Shown: one piece after another, positions 13,042-25,600 of the stretch
Layout of the letters: each line of letters opens with the position of its first letter
How positions within the stretch are numbered: position 1 is the stretch's first letter
Source: Sphagnum magellanicum
Taxonomy: Eukaryota; Streptophyta; Sphagnopsida; Sphagnales; Sphagnaceae
Assembly: GCA_021904315.1 (NCBI GenBank)
Contig: CM038923.1
Location: 19,412,038 to 19,476,037, forward strand
DNA length: 64,000 nucleotides
Reading direction: 5' to 3'
Notes under the pieces: generated by a model
Database searches by the model: none
Told to the model about the DNA's origin: nothing
The model's input: only the letters and a program-made list of their open reading frames with translations
Translations under genes and position numbers: made by a program

Positions 13042-13129
13042 TTTGTAAAGCGTTTCCGAAAATGCGTGGAGAAAAGGAGCCACAGTTTGTAAAGCATTTT
13101 CAAAAACGCGTTGAAAAAAGGACCCCACT
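13042..13129. repeat. Tandem repeat of 44 bp, two copies
   Basis: A unit beginning 'tttgtaaagc' occurs at 13042 and 13086 with several substitutions. It lies about 380 bp upstream of the pseudo-hydrolase start, in a locally GC-richer patch that may be promoter sequence. An open plus-strand frame (12912-13229) covers it but looks incidental. Confidence 0.6.
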
Positions 13130-13229
13130 GGCTCGTTCCACGCTCCTTCCCATATGTTCTTTCATGCTTATCCCTAAAGCATCAGCCTGTAACAGTGCCT
13201 TCCAAAGTTATGGAAGGCACCTCTTTTGA

Positions 13230-14954
13230 TCTCTGTCTATCTAAATTTTTTTGGGGGGACCATCGTCGGCGCAAAAATTAACAGAAAAATGATCTCTCAC
13301 ATCTGCAGCCACTAACAACAAGGGGTGTGTCACACTGTGGCCTTGCTATTTACATTAAAAAATATTTTAAGGCAAAAGAAGAATTATGGAAACTCAAATA
13401 TTTTACCATGCAAAAATATAATCTTTAGAAAATCCTCTAAAAGAAACCAAAGTCCTTCATAATATCAATAACTCTATAACCAATTTGAAGTTTCAACACA
13501 AGCCAAATTTTCATCTTTCAAAAATCCTCATATAAAATTAGACTTATTACCTAGGGGCCAAAATCCATTAAACTACTATACTCTATTGCGAATCTACACA
13601 CAATATCCTTGCATTGGTAGGCAAGGCCAACAAAGTATGGAGTTACATGCTAACACCAAAACAAGCCAATAAAATGAAGATGCAGGGAAAAAAAATCATG
13701 TTTCTTTCTATAGGCAAAGGGTATATTTTTAGACCCTTCCTGGATTTTCAGCGATTGGCTCACTGGCCTTGTCATTCACAATGGGTGCCTCAATTCCAAG
13801 AAGGGTCTAAAATAGACCCTTTCCTTATAGATACAGCACACAGAGAAATTTCTTAAATGTATTGGGAAAGCACCTTATATCCAAGAGTATCCCTCCTAGA
13901 TAAAAAGAAGGATATTACAATACTCCTTAAGAGTTAGAGGCCCTATAAAAATGAGAGGGATCTTACACCTAAATAAAAACCCACCCTGATTGTTATAATG
14001 TATTTAAACAACAATTGTCAAGTGCAAGAACTCAAAAAGGATCTTCGAAGTGGAAGAAATCTTCCATGGTGGAAGCTCAAACCCCATGAAAATGAGGTCA
14101 AGCTCTTATGATGGAAAAGGGTAATGCCCCTAGCCCTTCCTATCACAGGCTACTGCCCTCGTGCCTAGGCACCTCAAAACAAGGAAGGGCCTCTAACCCT
14201 ACCCTTCAGTTTATTAACTAATGAATTGAACCCCAGTGACTAGATGAATTACATGTATAAATTATGCCCAAATGCATTTCAGGTGGATATTGAATGACCC
14301 AACTAAATTAATTTTTTCCTTATGGGTGATTGAAACAATCCCATGAAAGTTCATGTTATTTAGAAATGAAATAAGTTTCATACATGGAATATCACTAATA
14401 TTTTTTCTTTTTTTCTTCATTTGTAAATAGTTCATGTAGATTTTTTCTTCTCCATTAAAAATCATCTAAATCCCATGAATGAACGTCATAAAATATCACC
14501 CATGAATTTCAATGGATGAAATTGCTACATTTTAAGGGATAAAATTTTATGCAATTTCAATATGATATAAAGATTATGTTCATGACATATTTGTTGAGAA
14601 TTTTATTTCATTCACAAAAATTCATCCAAACTTCATTCATGAAATGTCAGTTGTTGTATATATGATGTCATTGCAATTTGGGGGTGGGGTGTAAAGTCTA
14701 ATCTAGTTACTCATCTGAGGGGGGAAAATGTACTAGGTGGTAGGGATTTTGCTAGCCAAATTTTTTGCCCCTGGATAAAGTTAAAGTCCTATCTGATTCC
14801 ATGTTCCCCTCTTGTAAATCATGGATAAAATATCACAAATGAAATTTATATGAATTTTTTTGAGTGGAATAAAATTTCAGATAGCATTTCAGGGATGATC
14901 TTTATTTCATCCCTGCAATATTGTGAAGTTTAATCCTTGAAAGTTCATTGGTTG
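13230..14954. other. AT-rich interval without a recognisable gene
   Basis: Short open frames only. Two 'gaccctt/agggtct' words near 13720-13820 lie in inverted orientation but are too short to define an element. Confidence 0.5.
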
Positions 14955-15270
14955 AAAATTTACAAATGATATTTCATGGATGTTAATATATAATATGGAA
15001 TACAATCTGCTTGGTTATTTTGCGAAGTTCATTGTACCTGTATCACAAGTCCACTTTGCCAAATCACCAACCCAAATTGACTTTACGATTTTATGGAATT
15101 GCAAAGTACACACTTTTCCAATTCCAAAGTGGATGTTGCCAAATCCCCCAGTGGGGATGGTTCATTCCAGATGATTCTGTGACATCACAGGGTCACTAGT
15201 TATCTACTCTGGTTTTGAGATAATTAGTGAACTCTCTGCATGTTCCTGCCATTTGTTTCATCTCCGCAAG
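14955..15270 (+). repeat. Direct duplication, unit A, copy 2
   Basis: Partner of 2490-2790, same strand and word order. It is somewhat less AT-rich than copy 1 and carries a few small insertions. Confidence 0.7.
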
Positions 15271-15989
15271 ATATACCCTAATAACCTTCTTTTAACAGTT
15301 CACCTACACCCATACCATGGTATAAAAAAATCCCAAATTTTGGGCAGCTTCTCAACATTATAGATATATGGTCCTCCAAGAAATTCAGGGTGTCTTTGTC
15401 CAAATTTAACATTTCCCAGGACAGATACAGCCTTGAAGAGGCCTTACTCAAGGAGATGAAGGTTTAAGCTAGGCATGCTTTGCTACCAGCTCAAACATTT
15501 TGAGTTGCCAATAGCATTTCAAGTGTGCACAAGCAACAGTTGAAATGCCATAGAATGTGTGTGTTGCTGGCTGAAACCAAAGCACCAGTCACTAGAGATT
15601 ACGTACAGGTTCAATTTAAAACCAATTTTCACCTTCAAACCCACTGTTGCTAAGTCTATTTCACTCTGTGGGCTGCCAAAATAAGCTTCACGCTGCCCAC
15701 AATTTTTTTAATTTCTGGGCTGTCCAATGCCCCATTTTTTCTAGTCTAATGTAACTTCTGCCCCACAAAATCACACTGTCCCTGAATTGTTTTGAAATTC
15801 ATAGGCTGCCTATACTTTTCCCCACTATCCTTCTCTCGTTCTTTTGAACACATTTTAATAAACACATTGATGTCTGAAATGTGCAATGACATTTCAACTG
15901 TTACAATGGGAACATAGGTTGGCTTCAAATCTACATCATTCATTAAAATGGGTACTGCAACCTTCTTGCAACACCCCCAACATGATGCG

Positions 15990-16455
15990 AAGCTATTGCA
16001 AAATTCAATTCTAATAAGGCATGGGAACAAGGATGGCAATCTCATCCATCTTCTGTCCAAGTAATCTCGGAACCCTGTTGTCATTTCGCCCTAGCAGCAA
16101 ATTTTCACTTCTTTTTTACTTGAAAAAATAATTTCCACATATGCAAAGGATTTCTGTAACATACAAAAGGCCAAAATACATCAGATTTCAAAAGGAAAAA
16201 AATTATCTCTACTACAGGTTCCAATAGGGTTGCCAAAATATAAAAGGATTCTTTTAATGTTTTTTACTTTCATACCTGGTCCATAGCCAGATTTGGCTAA
16301 ATCTTCATGTGGATGATTGCCAGTTTGGCTACACCACACAACTGGAAAAAGAAAACCCCGATGCTCCTGGCTTCATCGATTTACGGCAATTGCAAGGGAA
16401 CTGGAATTCTTACACCAAGAAATCCACAAGCTGTGACGGTCCGAGAGAGATTGCA
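15990..16455 (+). repeat. Direct duplication, unit B, copy 2 (upstream of the PPR pseudogene)
   Basis: Partner of 5930-6400. It ends about 120 bp before the first candidate ATG of the PPR pseudogene (16572), so it probably carries that gene's promoter or 5' leader. The 720 bp between units A and B here contain no recognisable gene. Confidence 0.75.
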
Positions 16456-16571
16456 GTCAAATGGACTTCAGACACTCCAGAGGGAACTGCATTTCCGTCT
16501 ACTTCGGATACTCTTGGATTGTGAAGAGTGAGAGAGAGAGAGAAATTGCCAAGGCTTTTTGAGCAGCAGCG

Positions 16572-19500
16572 ATGTCTTCCTCATCATCTATGCAGCAAGT
16601 TCAATGTCCATGTGCAACATCTAACTCTTTTGAAGGCCACAAAGGCAGCAGCACCAGCTCCACCACCGCATGGAGAAGAGAGAGTTCAACCAGGAGGAGC
16701 TTGCTGCTCCGTGTCTGTGTGCACCGTCGATCCCAATTTACCCATCAACAACTTTTGCAGTACGCCGGGTTTCTTCCCAGAGTGCACCGAATAGAAACTG
16801 AGGCGGCAATCAGAGCTCCCGGCGAATGTAAGCTTTCTTGCGTTGTTCCTCTCTCATCGTGTGTCTACTGTCTGCCTCTCGTGGTTTGTTTGCCGAAAAC
16901 TGTTGATCTGATATCTTCGGAAGCGAATAGAAAGATTGCACACGTTGTATGCGAGATGCAGTACGACCTCAGCGTGACTTCTATGTGATCAAAGTGCATG
17001 ACTCGGAAGGAAGTTTTTCTGCAGTCCCTGGAGGTCACACAGAGACACTGTGGCGAGAGTTCTTTGTGGATCCTTCGCATTGGTGGGACCACAGACCAGA
17101 GAAGGTAACTGAACATCACTCCTGTCAGAGTTCACATGTCAATGGAGCCATAGCTCTAGTTGGTGTCAATCTTGTTGCTCTCTGTTGGTTGTTGCAATCC
17201 TGCCCTGGTCTAAACTTGGCAGAAATTCTTTTCAGGTCCTTTGCACTGGTGGGCTAGTATCAGTCTCCTGGAGAAGATAAGTAAATGAAATATGAAGATG
17301 GAGAAGGTCAGTGTGACTTTCTCTGTTATTATGATACCAATTATGCCAGGATGTGGAGAATACATGGCCGATCAGCTTGACCTGGATTTCTGGTTGTAGA
17401 CAAATGAAAGGTACCCCGATTTCAAACACAAGAAGATCGGAGAAGCACTCTGGATTGAGGACAGACGAAGCCCAGCATGGTGACAGCAGAGATGGCTGCA
17501 ATGGCACTAGGCAAAGTGCAATTGACATTTTTGCATGGAATCAGAAGCTTACAAAACATGAAAAGGATGGGCAACTGGAGAAGGCAATGCAGCTTCTCCA
17601 ACAAATGCAACAAGAAGGAACAAGTCCTGACAAATTCACTTTTGTTCAGGTGATTAAGGCATGTGCTGGTTTAGGAAGACTTGAAGATGGGAGACTTGTT
17701 CATAAACAGCTCATTCAAAGTGGTTACAAGTCCGATGCCTTTGTGTGCAATAGCCTGGTGGACATGTATGCAAAATGTGGGAGCATTGAGGAAGCTTGGA
17801 CAGTGTTTGAGAAGATGCCATCTCAAAATGTTGTCACTTGGACCACCATCATATTGGGACATGTGCAATGTCAGCAAGGGTATTGAAACCATGTGCCAGT
17901 GTGGTTGCGATTGAAGAGGGCAGGTGTGTTCATCAGCAGATCATGCAAAAGTGGTTTGGAGTCTCATGTCTTTGTGGGGAGCAGCTTGGTGGACATGTAT
18001 GCAAAGTGTGGGAGCATTGACGATGCTGGTAATGTGTTCAAGAAGATGTCATCTCGAGATGTGGTTAGTTGCACTGTCATGATATTGGCACACATGCAAT
18101 GCAGGGAATGGCAGGAGGCATTCGAACTATTTGAACAAATGCAATAGGAGGGCGTGCAACCAGACTCTGTTACTTTTGTGGGGGTGCTGAATGCATGTGC
18201 CAGTGTACTTGCCCTCAAAAAGGGCAGCTGTGTTCATCAGCAAACCATTGAACATGGTTTGGAGCCTAATGTCTTTGTGGGGAGTAGTTTGGTGGACATG
18301 TATGCAAAGTGTGGGAGCCTGGAGGATGCTTGGAGTGTGTTGAACAAGATGCCATCTCGAAATGTGGTCACTTGGAGCACCATGATATTGGGACATGTGA
18401 AATGTGGGCAAGGGCAGAAGGAACTTGTACTATTTCAACATATGCAACAGGAAGGTGTGCAACCAGACTCTGTTACTTTTGTGGGGGTGCTGACAGCATG
18501 TCCCAGCATGGTTGCAATTGAAGAGGGTAGGTGTGTTCATCGGGACATTATCGAAAGCGGATTGGAATCTGATGTCTTTGTGGGGAGTAGCTTAGTTAAC
18601 AGGTATGCAAAGTGTGGGAGCATGGAGGATGCTTGGAGGGTGTTCAACAAGATGCCATCCCGAACTGTGGTCACTGGGAATGCCATACTTGGAGGATGTG
18701 CCATGAATGGGCATGGTAAGGAAGCTCTTAAATATTTTGAACAGATGTTTGCAGAAGGTGTACAGCCAGATGATACCACTTTTATTTGTCTTCTGTCAGC
18801 TTGTCACCATGCATGTTTGGTTGATGAAGGCATGCACTGTTACACTTCAATGGTCACTGACTGTATGATTTCTGCAAAGTTGGAACATTACACCTGCATG
18901 GTTGACCATGCTGGTCATGTACAGGAGGTAGAGAATATGGTCATGGCAATGCCCTGGAAACTGCATGTGGCTGCATGGATGGCTTTACTTGGTGCTTGCA
19001 GGATTCATGGTAATGTGGAGATGGCAGAATGTGTTGCCAGACGAATTCTTGAAATGGAACCTGACAATGCTGCTGATTATGGGGTGCCGTCAAACGTCTC
19101 TGCTGCTGCTGGCAACTGGCATCTCTGTGAGAATGTTAAATGTTAGAGAGAGGAAAAGGTGGGATGAAATAGCCGGGTCGCACCTGGATTGAAGTGAACA
19201 ATGAGGTGCATAAGTTTGTTGTAAAGGATCAAGGCACTGCCAGATTATTGAATTCATGCAGATTTGCAGAGGTTGTCAGGGCTCATGCACACTGTGGGGT
19301 ATGTGCCTTTTACAAGATTCATTCTGCATGTTGTGGAAGAAGAAGAATTGGTGTTTCAGTTGTGCCACCATAGTGAGAAACTGGCTATTGCATTTGGGCT
19401 CATCAACCCAGCTCCTAGTAGTCCTCTCCGAATAAAAAAAATCTGTGGGTTTTTAAGATTGCCACATCTCCAAGAAGTTCACCTCAAACATACTAAGGGA

Positions 19501-19615
19501 TGAGCGAATCGCTTTGATGCCTTTGAAGATGGTATTTGTTCGTGCATGGACCTACTGGTAATGCCAGTAATCAGTCTTGTCAATCACTGTGTCAAGTTCA
19601 TTTTGTTTTGAGTAG
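16572..19615 (+). pseudogene. OSB-motif / PPR / DYW fusion pseudogene, copy 1
   Basis: The order is a Ser/Arg-rich N-terminus that could be an organelle transit peptide (16572-16830), an OSB-type PDF motif split over two exons (WREFFVDPSHWWDHR near 17040-17095, then YPDFKHKKIGEALWIED near 17410-17463), a PPR array of about six to seven units (17520-18960; MYAKCGS and GVQPDSVTF recur), E/E+ motifs, and a decayed DYW domain ending in NRF...FEDGICSCMD near 19510-19560. DYW PPR proteins direct C-to-U RNA editing in chloroplasts and mitochondria; OSB proteins bind single-stranded organellar DNA. At least five frame changes and an internal stop (a Gln codon turned TAG at 18145-18147) make it non-functional. 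Plausible donors after 16826 and 17104 suggest it descends from an intron-bearing gene, not a processed copy. Confidence 0.8.
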
Positions 19616-20385
19616 CACGTCTAGTGGTCTGATGTCTTTATGGGGAATAACTTAGTTGACATGTATGTGAAATGTGGGGGCAAAAGGCACTGAAACTATT
19701 TCAATAAATGCAACAGGAAGGTGTGTGACCATTTTGTGGGATTGGTGAATACATGTGCCAATGTCGCTGCACTTGAAGTGGGCAGGTGGGCTCATTATCA
19801 GATCATTCAATGTGGATGAGATTTAGGTGGCTTAGTGGGCAGTAGTTTGGTTGACATGTATGCAGAATGTGGGAATTTCTGAGGATGCTTGGAGATTCTT
19901 CAACAAGATAGCATCTCAAGATGTGGTCACTTGGAACCCCATGATTGGCGCATGTTCAATGGGTGTCCAGATGATGAAAATGCTTCAACATGCCACCCCA
20001 TCTACACAATTAGGCAGCTAGCATTCTCCTACTACTGAAAGGTCCACCAAGAAGATGATTGGCTCCCTGTCTCAAGAGAACAATAATGTCCCATGACTAT
20101 CTTAATCCATGAGGTCAAGGATTCAGTGAATAGTGAAAAGGCCAACTAGGACCCACCAGCCATTGGCTTGGAGGGTTGTTCCATTCCTGGTTGTAGGCAG
20201 GTTGTTAAGTCATCAAGATGCGACTGTCAGTTGGGAACACAAAACCTGCACTTGACTTCAAATTGAGAAACAACAGAATGAGATTTGCCTTTCAAGACAG
20301 TGCGAAGAACTCTGTGTCCTTCAAATAATCAATAATTTCTCCATATTACAAATGATTGACAATATGTACATTATTTTAGTTAGTA
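16690..20385 (+). repeat. Left arm of a large inverted duplication
   Basis: The whole interval, coding remnant plus about 350 bp of 3' flank (20035-20385), is repeated in reverse complement at 42395-45540. The 3' flank aligns closely, for example 'ccatgactatcttaatccatgaggtcaaggattcagtgaatagtg' in two consecutive word blocks. The arms are about 22 kb apart. Confidence 0.85.
19620..20035 (+). pseudogene. PPR remnant downstream of the DYW domain
   Basis: After the expected C-terminal end of the DYW domain the sequence again resembles PPR units in several frames (SLWGITWLTCM near 19640, then EDAWRFFNKIASQDVVTWN near 19880-19940), with many stops. This extra tail is also present, in the same place, in the inverted copy at 42.7-43.2 kb, so it was already there when the segment was duplicated. 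Confidence 0.65.
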
Positions 20386-20408
20386 AACATTTCCACAAAA
20401 AAAAAATA

Positions 20409-20575
20409 CTATCACAACTATTAACAACTTCTCCATACATACTTTAACTCAACCTGAATAAAATTGAGCAATGACCTGATCATTTCCAACAAACTGATCA
20501 CAACTATCAACAACTTCTCCGTACATACACTTTAACTCAACCTGAATAAAATTGAGCAATGACCTCATCATTTCC
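20409..20575. repeat. Tandem repeat of about 85-90 bp, two copies
   Basis: The unit 'atcacaactat...caacttctcc...tttaactcaacctgaataaaattgagcaatgacct' occurs twice with few changes. It sits exactly between the end of the inverted PPR duplication and the truncated TypA gene, so it may mark the rearrangement joint. Confidence 0.75.
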
Positions 20576-20672
20576 ACAAACCGAGTGCCTGTCACAAGAC
20601 CATTAGTAACAGGAAGACTCTGTCAATTTCCACCAAACTGGATTGCGGCAAAAACCTTAAGATATGAATTAC

Positions 20673-21493
20673 CTGATGCCCCCAGATTTGCAAAGAGATC
20701 AAAAACCAAAGTCTCCACCTCTGAACACCTTTGTTCAGTGACTGCCAACAAAAAACACCAGTTTGAGTAAAGGTGGGCCTTCTCTTCAGAAGTGGCCAAA
20801 AGGACACATAAGCTTGAGTGACTGTGGGTGAGAAGAAAACTTTTTTTTCTTATTCCAATACTTGATATAGAAAACTCCTGGCTACAAGAAGCAGGGGGAG
20901 AGGAGAAAATGGCAGAGGGAGACAAAAACCAGAAGGTTGGTCAACTTTATTGAGAAGAAGAATAGGACAAAGACCAAGTTTGAGAGCCTTAGCAACAACA
21001 AACTTGGTCTGTGCTAATGGACCTTCACCAGCATCCACCACCAATACTGCCCCTTCCACCATTCCCACCACTCTCTCCACCTTTGCTCCACAAAAGACAC
21101 ATTGCACAGAACACATGAGAATTGGTATCCTGTCCTTCACATGTTCTTGTTCATCAGATCTCTGATTTACCAGCTTGAATTAACACAATAGATTGCTTGA
21201 TCCCCCCCAACCCTTCTCTCTCTCTCTCTCTCTCTCTCTCCCCCTGTCTCTCTCTGAGAATCAGACTAAGGGATCAGATTCTCTTCCACTACCTCCCAGT
21301 GGTCAATATTGCACACGAATCCTCTGTTTTTTTCTGCAGCCTTGATCTGTTGTATGTCCAAAGATGAGCTTTCCATGGACAATTCAGGCAAGAGATAAGG
21401 AGAGAGAGAAAATCATACCTCCCCACCAAAGTTGGCATGACCAGGAGTGTCCACAACATTCAGCTCCATTCCCTTCCATGTGATTGATGTATA
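20673..21493 (-). pseudogene. Truncated TypA/BipA-type GTPase gene, three exons
   Basis: Three exons in one frame with canonical borders: 21493-21419 (ending [13 protein letters not shown]), 21080-20930 (VERVVGMVEGAVLVVDAGEG...ILLLNKVD) and 20741-20673 (VTEQRCSEVETLVFDLFANL). Intron phases agree. These are the G3 (DTPGH) and G4 (NKVD) motifs of the organellar TypA/BipA translational GTPase, a ribosome-associated factor. The G1 P-loop exon is not found upstream, and everything after the G4 region (domains II-V) is missing: the sequence stops resembling TypA near 20660, next to the tandem repeat and the PPR duplication. The retained exons are undamaged, so truncation looks recent or the rest lies elsewhere. 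A Ser/Phe-rich minus frame at 21739-22035 could be a transit-peptide exon, but this is weak. Confidence 0.75.
21214..21242. repeat. CT microsatellite
   Basis: An uninterrupted CT run inside the first visible intron of the TypA fragment, followed by a shorter run after 'cccctgt'. Confidence 0.9.
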
Positions 21494-22157
21494 CTGCAAC
21501 CAATAGTGCATTTGCCTCAGAATCATCTCTCTCTCTCTCAACCTCTTCTGATCACCTTGTGCATATTGCTTTGTATTAAACCAAGAATATGAGATCCTTC
21601 AAAGCTTCCAAAACAGAATGAACCAAAAACCCTAAATCTTAGACCTGCATGCAGCACCACCTTGCTTGTTACTGGAAGGGCTTAAACCCCAGACAATTGC
21701 AAGAGATTCTGAAATGGAGAACAGCATTGAGAGAGAAATCAATCACGAAACCTGGAACAATTCACAACAGAAGTTCCGATAGAAGAAGATATGCAGACAA
21801 ACCGTAGCAAATGTTTTGAGCTCTGAGGGAGGGTGAGTGGGCTCTGAAATGTCCTACAGTGGAAGCTTGGGAAAACCACTAACTCTTGCACAAGCTTGAA
21901 AAACACAAAGAGAAAATCACAAGAAGGGGATGGACTGCGAAGAGGGATAGAGGCTAAACCTTCACCCGGAAAACCTAAAAACCTGAGGAGCATTTGATCA
22001 TGAAATTGGCCAACATTCTTGCTACAATTTTGCACATGGCTTGAGGGGATTGGGGATATGGGAATGACTCAAACAGTCCAGGCATAGCAAAGCCTTCGAT
22101 GATTGTCGGGAAACACGACGGTCCTGCATATGGCTTGTTGAGCTATGGAGAGGATCA

Positions 22158-22470
22158 CAATGCTCTGCTCTTGAGGTGTGAAGAGACTGCTGCATGCATA
22201 TCAAAAGCTCACATTTACAGTTTCTTCGCAGAATTTTAGCTGCAAAAATGTAAATGTGCATCAAGACACAAGAGTCCTGGGTTTTGGAGATAGAACCATA
22301 AACCTTTGTCCTAGGCTGCTGCCGTGGTCTGCTCTTGACAATGCTCTGCTCTTGAGGTGTGAAGAGACTGCTGCATGCACGCTGAAAGCTCTCATTCACA
22401 GTTTATTTGAAGAGTTCTAGTGGCAAGAACGGGTAGTACATGTGCATCAAGATATAAGAGTTCAGGACTT
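22158..22470. repeat. Tandem duplication of 181 bp
   Basis: The word 'caatgctctgctcttgaggt' starts at 22158 and again at 22339; both copies go on through 'gaagagactgctgcatgca' to 'catgtgcatcaaga'. The second copy is followed directly by the region of the THOC6-like gene, so it probably lies in that gene's 5' part. Confidence 0.8.
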
Positions 22471-22697
22471 AGTAGATGAGAACAATCAACATTGTGATAG
22501 TGTGCCACCAAAATTATTTCTAAATCTGAATGTGAGATTTTTGATAGAGATAAGCACTTTTCTGGAAGGTCTTCTAGTATCTGCTGCTAATGTGGCATGA
22601 TGACATGACATACCAGACGAATTCTTAAGGTGCAGTGTTGGGTCGAAAGAAAAAGGATATGAGAAGGAGGGTGGCTCATTTGATGTGGATTTTGTGA

Positions 22698-25600
22698 CTG
22701 CAGTTGTGGTGATGATGGACGAATTCAAGGTTGGCGATGGAAGGAGGTTCATGCAGCCCTCAGTTGTGAGACCACATCAGGTCAGGAAGGATTCTGAAAT
22801 GCTGTACCTCTAGTTTCCTAGTTTGAAAAGACCTAGATTACAATATGTGATTGCATGGATACATTCTACGATCTTCAGGTTTGGTGAGCGATCAACTTGG
22901 CATTCAACTAGTGAGTTTTTTTTTTAGATGTTAGCACTTGGTGCTTGAACCTTGTCTTTGTTCATGATGATTTTGTCCTGGTGATATCCACATCCCTTGG
23001 CCCATCCATGTCAGCACCTGCTTTGTTCTTCTTTCTTTTTGGATTTGAATTTGACCAGGAAGGAAGCTGCAACCAACCTTAGACTTTCGGAACCCCCGAC
23101 AAAGGTATCATGACTTGATTGCACCTCCGTTCCAATCATTCATGTCCTTTTTGTGTTGTGGGTTTTCCTGTGGATGTGTAATTTCTCCATCTCTATGACT
23201 ATGCAGTAGGTACTCAATGCAATTGTTTGATACTTCAGAATTCATGAATGTACATTTGGCTTGTGTTTAGTCTCAAATTACTAATTATTGAGCACTGACT
23301 TTTAAGGAATTGAGTAGAAATCAGCATATTGCACCAGGTTGATGATTGAAGAAAATTTATCTTCGCTGATTAGCTCTGTTTGTCATCTATGGAATGCAGG
23401 GCTCCATTTAGTGCACTTTGTCCAATTCCAGAGACAAATGCTCTTGCTGCTAATTCTAGGGTACCATACACTTTACCGTTCTGCTGCAGACCTCAGTATG
23501 ATACTAATGAGTTTGTTCATTCTGGTACGGACTCAAAGGTTGATGTATTCTGAGAGTTACAGACTTTGGAGACCCCTACTAGAGTTCTATCTGCAGTGCC
23601 TTTTATAGGGTGCATCTTGTGTATCCATTGCTGTTGTTCAAACAACAGGGTGTATATTGTGCCTCAGTTTTTTTCTTGATCTGGATTTTCTCTTTTCTTT
23701 GGTTGGGTTTCCTCTTTCTCATGATTACTAACTGGTCGATTTGATGTTATCAGATCTGAAATATTCATAACCTTATTCCTGGGTCATCTCTCAGTTTGTT
23801 TCAGGTTATCTTAAATTATAAGTATGGAGCATTTCTCAGTACTTGCGAAGAAATGATTTCATAGGGTGTTTGATTGGGAGCAGACTGGTTGTCTCTTTGC
23901 TGCAGCTGGTGATGGGTGTGCACATGTGTGGGATATGGTAAGCATGTGATGATTCGTAAGTATCTGCTCTGAAATTGCTTTGATTTGGACTCTATGATTA
24001 GTGATAGTCTGATGTGTTCAACCAATTGAGGTCCCAGATATGTACTAATTGAGAGTGGCACACCCATGGTATAACTGGTTGCCTTCAAGATTTTCATCCC
24101 CAGGTTGAAACTTTTGGGTGTGCTGCAGCTCTTCACCAGCAAGCATCTTCAGTGACTGTTTTTTGAAAAAAATTGCTTAGATTATGTTTTCCATTATTGT
24201 GGCTCTGCAGTTTATGATGAAGAAAGTTGCATGGTTGCACAGGAAGCAGGCAAGAATACAATGGTGTGTCAGGGCCACTCTGATTATTTGCACAGTATTG
24301 CTTCTCGGCCATCCCACAATCAGGTGCATCATCCCATCACTCCATTGATTGGGGGGTGGGTGGGGGGTGTTTCTTCTGTGTAATCAAGCCAGACAGCCTT
24401 ATGCTTTGATCATAATGCTTGGCATGGAGTCACTTACTAACTAACCTTCTGGCTTTGCAGATAATCACTGGATCTGAGGATGGGACTGCCAGAATTTGGG
24501 GCAAGTTTTGTTGAGCTCCTTCTTGTCTCTTTCTAGCTTTATGAATGGGCCAAGAGAAAGGAAAGAGCAAGCGGGAGGAAGCCATAGGTGGCAAATGTTA
24601 GTGATAGTATTATAATTAGGTGTTTCTTTTGTAGGTGTAAATTTCTTCTCTTTGAAATCTCGCTCCCACAAAATTATCAACAAGGGATGTTCGCAGTCTC
24701 CTGTGTGGTGGACACAGATTGTCAGAGTGGTGAATGTGTAGCAGCATTGGACCCATGGAATGCAGTGAAGATCAGCAAAAAGCCTGTGGTGAAGTTGCCA
24801 TGGATTAGTTGTTTGTCCCTTGATGCAAGTGAGAATTGGCTGGTAGGTTCACACATACAGGTGGCCAGTATAAAAAGTCTGGGTCTGACTCTGGTTATCT
24901 GATGCTTCTGTTGATTCAAGGGCCCATTAGCTAGTGTTAAGTGTAACATAGGATCAACATTTGTATTCCCTAACCAAACTGGTATCAGCTTGTAATCTAA
25001 GGGCTAGCTTTGGGTCCTAAATACTCTTGACTTATAGGGTCTAGATGTTAGTTTTTGAGCACCTGTAAACTGTTGACTCTTGAGTTGAAAGAAAGCATTA
25101 GCTTGCCAATACTGAGAATCTGATTTTGAATGTCAGTGACTTGACTGATTATTTACAGTCAATATGGTTGTCTCCCAAAAATGAATGATTAGAAAAGGTT
25201 TGGGTGCAGGTTTGTGGGAATGGTGGGCACTCTGAGACTCTTTGGAGACTGCCAGGCCTGGATTGTGTGACACATATCTGCATGCATGCAACCCCTCAAG
25301 CTGTCACTATTGCAAATGACCAGGAGCTCTTTGCACACCGGCCAACTGTGGCCTGGTTTGTTTGCAATTTTGTTAATGATCCTTTTGTCATCTAGTGACC
25401 ATTGATGACAGTAGCTATCACTTAGTAATTTTGCTTTCTATGGTTAGTGGCATAAGATCTGGGAGTGTTGGATGCAGACCATGGTTGCTACTCAACCTAA
25501 TGCAGCTTGAAATTTTCTTCCATGTGGCTGTTTGTACTTGACATGTTTCATTGTATGTGTGCAGATTTTGACAGTGGGAACACAACCCATCTTGTCAAGA

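Noticed and set aside
12912-13229. A 105-codon plus-strand gene divergent from the pseudo-hydrolase gene
   Set aside because: No domain, and most of its second half is a 44-bp tandem repeat; more likely promoter or leader DNA.
18154-19146. The 330-codon PPR frame as an intact gene
   Set aside because: It is only the middle of a longer PPR-DYW reading region that is interrupted on both sides; the first in-frame part begins right after a stop that replaces a Gln codon.
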